Positions 57,878 through 64,000 of a stretch of DNA of 64,000 nucleotides are shown piece by piece; position 1 is the first letter of the stretch, and every line of letters starts with the position of its first letter. This DNA comes from Pollutimonas nitritireducens (GTDB lineage: Bacteria; Pseudomonadota; Gammaproteobacteria; Burkholderiales; Burkholderiaceae_B), in NCBI RefSeq assembly GCF_002849615.1, contig NZ_PDNV01000006.1, forward strand, positions 124,001-188,000, read 5' to 3'. The position numbers and the translations under genes were made by a program. Below the pieces are notes generated by a model that made no database searches, was not told the DNA's origin, and was given only the letters and a program-made list of their open reading frames with translations.

Positions 57878-60295
57878 ATGCCAGTGCATCATTTTCCGGC
57901 GCGCCCCGTAGCAAGCCGAATCCGCCCCTTTTCAATCACGAAAGCGCTATTCTTCTGTCTGCTGTGCCTTTGCACGGCGTTCACATTCGTAGTGGCTCAT
58001 GCCGCCGATTCCGACGCAAAGATCGAGCCCGAGAAAGTGCTGGACGCGGCACGTGCCCAAATCGACATGGTGCAGAAAAAGCTCGAAACCCACGGCGACA
58101 AGCCTCTGGACGACGCACAGCTTGCGGAGCTCCGAAGTACCGCACTGGGCGCGCAGGCCCAGGCAGAAGCGGCCGCAGGCGCCATTGAGCCGCTGTTCAC
58201 CAGCGTAAAAGCGCGTATGGCCGAACTCGGCGCACCTACCGAAGGCACACCCGAGGCGCCGGACGTTGCCGAACAACGAAAACAGCTGGCCAAGAACAGC
58301 AGTTCGCTGGACGCCCAGATAAAACTCGCCAGGCTTATTGCCGTGGAAGCGGGGCAAGCATCGGAGCAGATTCTGAAACTGAGGCGGACGCAATTCCAGG
58401 CGCAGCTGGGCCAGCGCACGTCGTCTATTGCAGCACCCAAGTTCTGGAGCGGATTGCTGGCTGAATGGCCTCAAGACCTCGGCAGGCTCAAACCCATGCT
58501 CGTGGACCTCGCGGCACTGTTCAATGCCGTGTCGGCAGGTACCCATGTCATCGTGCTGGCGGCCATCCTATTGATCGTTGGCCTGCGGATCCAGGCTGGC
58601 CGCGCCCTGTTGCGGATGAGCATTACACGGGTGGCCCCTGGACGCTTGCGCAGGTCATTGCACGCCACGATACTCGTCTTATTGACGACGGCGACTCCCG
58701 GCCTAATCGGCGGGGTTGCGCTCTTGGGCTTGCGCCTAAACAGCGACATCCCGGACTTGGTGGAATCCCTGTTGAATCAAGCTATCGGCATAGCCTGCTT
58801 TGGCGGCTTCGTCACCGGATTGGGCAACGCGCTACTCTTGCCGGGTCGTCCCACATGGCGCCTTCCGCCGATCAGCGACGCCGTTGCGTCGGGGCTGCGC
58901 TGGTTTCCCCTTGCGCTGTCCATCGTCCTCTCGTTCGGCTGGGCGGCTCAGCGGCTTGCCGTCCTGATCAACGCCAGCCTGGTTGCCACCGTCGCCCTGG
59001 ACTGCTTCATGGCCCTGACTCTCAGCATCACCCTGGGTCTGGCGATGCAGCGCATCCATAGCCTGAGCCGCCTGGTGCCGGGCGAAGAACATCAGGCCAG
59101 GCCGCCTTTACCGATGGCGCTTTCGTTGTTGCGAGGCGCCGTCTGGATTGCGGTGGCATCCAGCATTGTGTGCCTGCTCAGCGGCTATGTCGCGCTGGGC
59201 AGCTTTATTATCAAACAACTGGTCTGGATCAGCCTGGTGCTCGGTTCGACGTATCTGCTGACGGGTCTGATCGACGACATCTGCGGCAGCCTGCTCGCGT
59301 CTACCAAACGCAATGGCGGTGACGAAGGGCACAGCCGTCCGTGGTTCCGCGCACGCAGCCAGGCAACCGTACTGGTATCCGGCGTAATGCGCCTGCTGCT
59401 GGTTCTGTTCGCCTTGATGCTATTGCTGTCGCCATTTGGCGGTGGGCCCGGCGAGTGGATACGCCAGATCGATCACCTGCACGCCGGCATTGCCATCGGC
59501 GAAGTGCAGATCCGCCCTACCTCCGTTCTGACGGCCATATTCGTCCTGCTTCTCAGCTTTGGCGCCGTCAAATTGCTGCAACGATGGCTGGCTGATCAGT
59601 ATCTGCCGACCACGAGCCTGGACTCCGGCATGCGGCTTTCCACAGCCACATTGTTCGGGTACGCGGGTTATGTCGTCGCCATTGCACTTTCTTTATCTGC
59701 CGTCGGCATCAGCCTGGACCGGGTGGCCTGGATAGCCAGCGCACTATCGGTCGGCATAGGCTTCGGACTACAGGCAGTCGTGCAAAACTTCATATCCGGA
59801 CTGATACTGCTGGCCGAGCAGCCGGTGAAGGTAGGCGATTGGGTGTCTCTCGGCGGCATCGAAGGCGACATTCGACGTATCAATGTGCGCGCCACCGAAA
59901 TCCAGATGGGTGATCGCTCCACCGTGATTGTGCCCAACTCGGAATTCATCACGAAAGTCGTACGAAACGTCACGCACGCCAATCCCTTAGGGCGAGTCCA
60001 GATAAAGCTCTCGCTGCCAGTGAACACCCATGCCGAGCAAGTCCACGACCTCATGCTCCTTGTGTTCCAGGAAAATACGGAGGTGCTGGATGAGCCGGAA
60101 CCCGACGTCATGCTCGATGGCGTAGACGCGACAGGGCTGGTCTTCAACGCGACCGGCTATGTAGGATCGCCACGTTCGGCTTACCGGATACGCAGCGCGC
60201 TGCTGTTCGAAATACTGAAACGTTTGCGCGACGCGAAATTGCCGTTGATCAGCCCACCCACCATGGTGTTGAAGGAGTCCGGCCAAGAGGCCTGA
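57878..60295 (+). CDS. DUF3772 mechanosensitive ion channel (MscS family)
   Basis: Large MscS-type channel of 805 residues. A signal peptide or first helix (about 20-42, ALFFCLLCLCTAFTFVVAHA) precedes a coiled, Ala-rich periplasmic region (45-190, DUF3772-like). About ten further hydrophobic segments follow, and the MscS core (about 620-720) has VGIGFGLQAVVQNFISGLILL and KVGDWVSLGGIEGDI. It probably opens on membrane tension to release solutes. I use ATG 57878; a GTG at 57836 is in frame but lies against the second hairpin and lacks a ribosome binding site. Confidence 0.88.
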   Translation: MPVHHFPARPVASRIRPFSITKALFFCLLCLCTAFTFVVAHAADSDAKIEPEKVLDAARAQIDMVQKKLETHGDKPLDDAQLAELRSTALGAQAQAEAAAGAIEPLFTSVKARMAELGAPTEGTPEAPDVAEQRKQLAKNSSSLDAQIKLARLIAVEAGQASEQILKLRRTQFQAQLGQRTSSIAAPKFWSGLLAEWPQDLGRLKPMLVDLAALFNAVSAGTHVIVLAAILLIVGLRIQAGRALLRMSITRVAPGRLRRSLHATILVLLTTATPGLIGGVALLGLRLNSDIPDLVESLLNQAIGIACFGGFVTGLGNALLLPGRPTWRLPPISDAVASGLRWFPLALSIVLSFGWAAQRLAVLINASLVATVALDCFMALTLSITLGLAMQRIHSLSRLVPGEEHQARPPLPMALSLLRGAVWIAVASSIVCLLSGYVALGSFIIKQLVWISLVLGSTYLLTGLIDDICGSLLASTKRNGGDEGHSRPWFRARSQATVLVSGVMRLLLVLFALMLLLSPFGGGPGEWIRQIDHLHAGIAIGEVQIRPTSVLTAIFVLLLSFGAVKLLQRWLADQYLPTTSLDSGMRLSTATLFGYAGYVVAIALSLSAVGISLDRVAWIASALSVGIGFGLQAVVQNFISGLILLAEQPVKVGDWVSLGGIEGDIRRINVRATEIQMGDRSTVIVPNSEFITKVVRNVTHANPLGRVQIKLSLPVNTHAEQVHDLMLLVFQENTEVLDEPEPDVMLDGVDATGLVFNATGYVGSPRSAYRIRSALLFEILKRLRDAKLPLISPPTMVLKESGQEA

Positions 60296-60310
60296 TCCGC
60301 CAGACAACGA

Positions 60311-60865
60311 TCAGCCAGTTGTTCGAGCCTGGCGGGGCTTGGGGCGGCGAAGCAAATAGCGGTACACGAAGCCGGGATATCCCAACACCAGAAACAGGCT
60401 GAACGTCACTGCATAAAATTCCCAGCCTTGAGTAAACCGGTTGCCCAAGTTGACTTCGAAGGCAAAGCCCAGAATGCCGACCAAGAGGTAGAACATCAGC
60501 ATTTCCAGCAGGCGCACGAAAAAAGACTTCTCGATTACGTAAGCGCGGCTGCGCCAGCCTGGGTAGGCCAGCAACGCCGCAATGACAACGGCAAGGCCGC
60601 CGATCTTGGCGAGAAACAGGGAAACCGACGCCAAATCGGATGCCATCACCAGCGCGCCCCCGATCAGTCCAAATGCTCCATAAGCCAAGGTTGCAAGCAA
60701 GGCAAGGAATATCAGGGAAAAAATCCACTGCATCCATGCGGGAGCGGCAGGCTCGCCTTTCTGTGTCCACGGCAATATCAGGAAAGGTCGTTCCGCGAGA
60801 AAAGGAAGATTAGCCGTTATCAAAGACAAACCGATAAGAATCCAAACGGCAAATGACTGATTCAT
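60311..60865 (-). CDS. DUF2818 membrane protein
   Basis: Membrane protein of 184 residues with four or five predicted helices, DUF2818 family. It commonly follows nuoN in betaproteobacteria, as here, so a role tied to complex I or its membrane environment is possible; the function is unknown. FVRLLEMLMFYLLVGILGFAFEV is a conserved-looking block. I use the ATG at 60865 with AGAGGAAG nine bases upstream. It lies 127 bases after nuoN and converges with the channel gene. Confidence 0.85.
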   Translation of the reverse strand: MNQSFAVWILIGLSLITANLPFLAERPFLILPWTQKGEPAAPAWMQWIFSLIFLALLATLAYGAFGLIGGALVMASDLASVSLFLAKIGGLAVVIAALLAYPGWRSRAYVIEKSFFVRLLEMLMFYLLVGILGFAFEVNLGNRFTQGWEFYAVTFSLFLVLGYPGFVYRYLLRRPKPRQARTTG

Positions 60866-60992
60866 CAATAACTTCCTCTGGCCCTGGCATTGCCAGGACC
60901 TGACTGATCGATAGACTGGGACGTCCGTTCCGCCGAAGAGGGCGGAACCTGGCTGGGCCGCCGCAACCCATGCGGGGCTGGGCTGCTACCGC

Positions 60993-62477
60993 CTAGAATT
61001 TGAGCGAGCCTTCGATGACGCTGACACACAAGGCCATCAATCCGCCAGGCAGGACGCCCAGAATGATGATCAACAGCCCGTTAACGGACATAAGCCCGCT
61101 GGTGATGATGCCGTTATCGATAAGCACCGGTTCGCCCTCGGGTTCGTCGAAATAGGCCATCTTCACAACGCGCAGGTAATAGAATGCGCCGATCAGCGAA
61201 AACAGTACGGCAACCACGGCAATCGCAATGTGGCCGGCACCGACCAGCGCCTGCAGTACGGCGAGCTTCGCATAGAAGCCGGCCATGGGGGGAATACCCG
61301 TCAGCGAGAACATGGAAAGCAATAGCACGCCAGCCAGGATGGGATTACGACGGTTGAGCCCCTTCAGGTCGGAAATGTTCTCGCATTCAAAGCCCTTGCG
61401 GCTGAGCAGGAGTATCAGTCCGAAGGTACCCAGCGTGGTCAATACATAGATGATCATGTAAAACAATGAAGCGCCATAGGCAGCACCGGTGGCGGCGGCC
61501 TGGTCCTGTACCACGCCAGAGAGCAGGCCCAGGAACACGAAACCCATGTGAGAAATGGTCGAATAGGCCAGCATGCGCTTGAAGTTGGTTTGCGCAATTG
61601 CCGCGATATTGCCGATGGCCAGAGAAAGGACGGCCAAGATAAGCAACATCGGCTGCCAGTCGACGGCGATACCGTGCAGGCCTTCTATCAGCAAGCGCAG
61701 AGTAATGGCAAAAGCCGCCAGCTTCGGTGCCGCCCCCAACAACAGAGTGACCGAGGTCGGCGAGCCTTCGTAGACATCGGGTGTCCACATATGAAAGGGT
61801 GCGGCAGCGAGCTTGAACGCCAATCCCGATACGATGAACACCACACCGAATATGAGCGGCAGGCGCTCCGCCTGTCCGCTACCGATGACTTCGGCAATAA
61901 GGGTCAGGTCGAGCTGGCCGGTTGCACCATAGATCATGGACATGCCGTACAACAGCACTCCTGAAGCCATCGAGCCCAGCATGAAATACTTCATGGCGGC
62001 TTCCGTCGCCTTCAGATCGTCGCGACGCAATGCCACCAGGGCGTACAAGGCGAACGACATCAATTCGACACCCAGATACACGGTGAGCATGCTGCCGGCC
62101 GAGATCATCACCATCTGGCCCAATAAAGCGAACAATGTCAGCGAATACATTTCGCCGCCGTTCTTCATCATGCTGCGCGCTTCGGCGTACCCGCGTCCGT
62201 AGATCAAGGTGGCGCCAACCGCCAAATAAGACAATATCTTCAGGAAGTGCGCCAGCGAGTCGACCACATACAGTCCGCCGAACGAACTGCCCTGCACGCC
62301 TTCGCTCCACTGCCAGAAAGACAGACCAGTCAGGGACAGCAGTGTGATAATGCTGAGCGTAAAAGTGACATGACGCGATTCGGCTTTGTTCATCGCGTCG
62401 ACGAGCAGTGTGACGGCAGCCAGAATCAGAAGCAGAATCTCGGGCAGAGCCAAGGCGAAGTCATAAGGATTTTGCAT
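60993..62477 (-). CDS. nuoN: NADH-quinone oxidoreductase subunit N
   Basis: Antiporter-like subunit of respiratory complex I, 494 residues with about 14 transmembrane helices. Visible family blocks are [26 protein letters not shown] and [10 protein letters not shown], the latter in the discontinuous helix region. It contributes to proton translocation. It follows nuoM after 12 bases, in the normal complex I order M-N, with the rest of nuo expected upstream of the window end. Confidence 0.97.
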   Translation of the reverse strand: MQNPYDFALALPEILLLILAAVTLLVDAMNKAESRHVTFTLSIITLLSLTGLSFWQWSEGVQGSSFGGLYVVDSLAHFLKILSYLAVGATLIYGRGYAEARSMMKNGGEMYSLTLFALLGQMVMISAGSMLTVYLGVELMSFALYALVALRRDDLKATEAAMKYFMLGSMASGVLLYGMSMIYGATGQLDLTLIAEVIGSGQAERLPLIFGVVFIVSGLAFKLAAAPFHMWTPDVYEGSPTSVTLLLGAAPKLAAFAITLRLLIEGLHGIAVDWQPMLLILAVLSLAIGNIAAIAQTNFKRMLAYSTISHMGFVFLGLLSGVVQDQAAATGAAYGASLFYMIIYVLTTLGTFGLILLLSRKGFECENISDLKGLNRRNPILAGVLLLSMFSLTGIPPMAGFYAKLAVLQALVGAGHIAIAVVAVLFSLIGAFYYLRVVKMAYFDEPEGEPVLIDNGIITSGLMSVNGLLIIILGVLPGGLMALCVSVIEGSLKF

Positions 62478-62489
62478 AATAGTTCGGGT

Positions 62490-63989
62490 CTACAGTTTCG
62501 AGATAGAGACGTGCTGCAACAAGGCTTCCACCGACACGTGCATGACATCTGTAAACGGCTTGGGATAGATACCCATATATAACACCGCGATTGCCATGAC
62601 ACCGAGGATGAAGAACTCGCGCGAGCTCAGATCGGTCATGGCCCGTACGTTGTCGTTGGCGATATCGCCGAACGCCACGCGCTTGAGCATCCACAAGGAA
62701 TAGGAAGCGCCCAGTATCAGCGCCAGCGCAGCAAGAAGCCCTATCCAGAAGTTATATTGGACGGCGCCCAGAATCACCGTGAATTCGCCCACGAAGCCGC
62801 TGGTCGCCGGCAATCCACTGTTGGCCATCGAAAACAGCACGAAAAAGGTCACAAACCGCGGCATGACATTGACTACGCCGCCGTAATCATCAATACGCCG
62901 CGTGTGCATACGGTCGTACAACACGCCGATACACAGGAACATTGCGCCCGACACGAAACCGTGCGAGATCATCTGGATGATCGCGCCTTCGAGGCCAGCC
63001 GTATTGAACAAGAAGAAACCCAGCGTCACGAAGCCCATGTGGGCCACCGATGAATAAGCAACCAGCTTCTTCATATCATCCTGAACGATGGCGACCAGTC
63101 CGATATAAATGACGGCAATCAGCGACAAGGCGATCATCATGCCTGCGAGGCTTTGCGATGCATCAGGGGTGATAGGCAGAGAAAACCGAAGAAATCCGTA
63201 TGCGCCCAACTTGAGCATGATGGCTGCCAGCACGACGGAGCCGCCTGTCGGCGCCTCGACGTGTGCGTCCGGCAACCAGGTATGGACCGGCCACATCGGC
63301 ACTTTGACGGCAAAAGCAGCCAGTAGCGCAAGGAAAACCATGATTTGTGGCGTATACCCCAACTTCAATTGATGCCAGGTCAGAATGTCGAAGGAGCCGC
63401 CGGATGCATGCCAGAGGTAGATGAATGCAATCAGGGTCAGCAACGAACCCATCAACGTGTACAGGAAGAACTTGAATGCGGCGTATACGCGGTTAGGACC
63501 GCCCCACACCCCGATAATCAGGTACATCGGAATCAGGGTGGCTTCAAAAAAGACGTAAAACAGCATGCCATCGAGCGAGGCAAACACGCCCACCATCAGG
63601 CCCGACAGGATCAGGAAGGACGCCATGTACTGCCCGACCCGGCTGGTGATGACTTTCCAGCCGGACAATACTACGATGATCGTGATAAAGGCGGTGAGCA
63701 GGACGAACCAGATGGAAATCCCATCGATGCCGACGTGATAGTTGACTGCGAAAGTCTCTATCCACGATGTCTTCTCGACGAACTGCATGTCGGCCGTATT
63801 GGAATTGAAGCCGAAGTACAAGGGCAAGGTTACCAGGAAGCCCGCCACGGAGCCCACTAGTGCCAGCATACGCGTGAGTCCCGGCCGGTCGTCGCGACCA
63901 ACCATTAGTACGATCAGGCCAGCAATAATCGGTACGAAGATCGCAAGCGTTAACCAAGGGAGAGTAGAAGACGCCATATCGCTAGCCAT
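62490..63989 (-). CDS. nuoM: NADH-quinone oxidoreductase subunit M
   Basis: Antiporter-like subunit of complex I, 499 residues with about 14 helices. The essential Glu (Glu149 here) lies in FFEATLIPMYL, and VPMWPVHTWLPDAHVEAPTGGSV is the conserved central block. The ATG at 63989 is 12 bases from the window end; a second at 63977 is also possible, and neither has a good ribosome binding site within what is visible. The frame is open to the edge, but no more family sequence is missing. Confidence 0.96.
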   Translation of the reverse strand: MASDMASSTLPWLTLAIFVPIIAGLIVLMVGRDDRPGLTRMLALVGSVAGFLVTLPLYFGFNSNTADMQFVEKTSWIETFAVNYHVGIDGISIWFVLLTAFITIIVVLSGWKVITSRVGQYMASFLILSGLMVGVFASLDGMLFYVFFEATLIPMYLIIGVWGGPNRVYAAFKFFLYTLMGSLLTLIAFIYLWHASGGSFDILTWHQLKLGYTPQIMVFLALLAAFAVKVPMWPVHTWLPDAHVEAPTGGSVVLAAIMLKLGAYGFLRFSLPITPDASQSLAGMMIALSLIAVIYIGLVAIVQDDMKKLVAYSSVAHMGFVTLGFFLFNTAGLEGAIIQMISHGFVSGAMFLCIGVLYDRMHTRRIDDYGGVVNVMPRFVTFFVLFSMANSGLPATSGFVGEFTVILGAVQYNFWIGLLAALALILGASYSLWMLKRVAFGDIANDNVRAMTDLSSREFFILGVMAIAVLYMGIYPKPFTDVMHVSVEALLQHVSISKL

Positions 63990-64000
63990 CAGAGAACCGT

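Overview
The window is a chromosomal core segment of a betaproteobacterium. The order yceD-rpmF-plsX-fabHDG-acpP, a trpB-trpA-accD block, smc-zipA-ligA, nuoM-nuoN followed by a DUF2818 gene, two branched-chain-amino-acid-type ABC transporters and an OmpR/EnvZ pair resembling Bordetella RisA/RisS together suggest Burkholderiales, family Alcaligenaceae. The G+C looks moderate (mid-50s per cent by eye), more like Pusillimonas/Pollutimonas-type genera than Bordetella sensu stricto. This placement is inference from gene content, not from a search.

Layout. 1-5420: minus-strand lipid and ribosome operon (DUF177, L32, PlsX, FabH, FabD, FabG, AcpP), read from a good sigma70-like promoter at 5369-5398. 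5422-7547: plus-strand Maf pyrophosphatase, an RsmI-like methyltransferase and a lipoprotein amidase. 7566-10966: minus-strand MsrP/MsrQ methionine sulfoxide repair, then RluC with a HAD phosphatase. 10944-14614: rne with a very long leader, closed by a strong terminator. 14672-17718: trpB, trpA, accD. 17825-22326: RelA, a flavodoxin-like protein, a Rid protein and PncB. 22485-25677: ferredoxin, PHB depolymerase, an orphan RnfB and Nth. 25781-30478 and 30552-35554: two complete HAAT ABC transporters that converge on one terminator. 35865-37894: MsrB, YciB, BolA and a parvulin PPIase. 38005-44690: LigA, ZipA-like, SMC. 44945-48353: LplT-type transporter, family 4 uracil-DNA glycosylase and a TsaB-RimI fusion. 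48611-51917: OmpR/EnvZ pair and AhpC-AhpD. 51948-57672: IspF, IspD, Mfd and SerB. 57878-63989: DUF3772 mechanosensitive channel, DUF2818, NuoN and NuoM.

How the genes work together: the first operon couples ribosome production (L32, YceD) to phospholipid and fatty acid synthesis. AccD, PhaZ, LplT, YciB and SMC/ZipA/LigA serve lipid supply, envelope and chromosome functions. MsrP/MsrQ, MsrB, AhpC/AhpD, Nth, UDG and Mfd cover oxidative and DNA damage. Many genes are joined by 4-bp ATGA or GTGA stop/start overlaps, implying translational coupling.

I see no mobile element, prophage, CRISPR array, tRNA or rRNA gene. This is a conserved housekeeping region and I do not find a clear undescribed system. 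The best leads are local: a TsaB-RimI fusion, a LivF with Arg in place of the Walker A Lys, an insertion in the IspD nucleotide loop, an RsmI paralogue, a lone RnfB next to Nth, and several structured leaders and dyads at promoters (acpP, rne, livK2, ahpC, the MscS-type channel).
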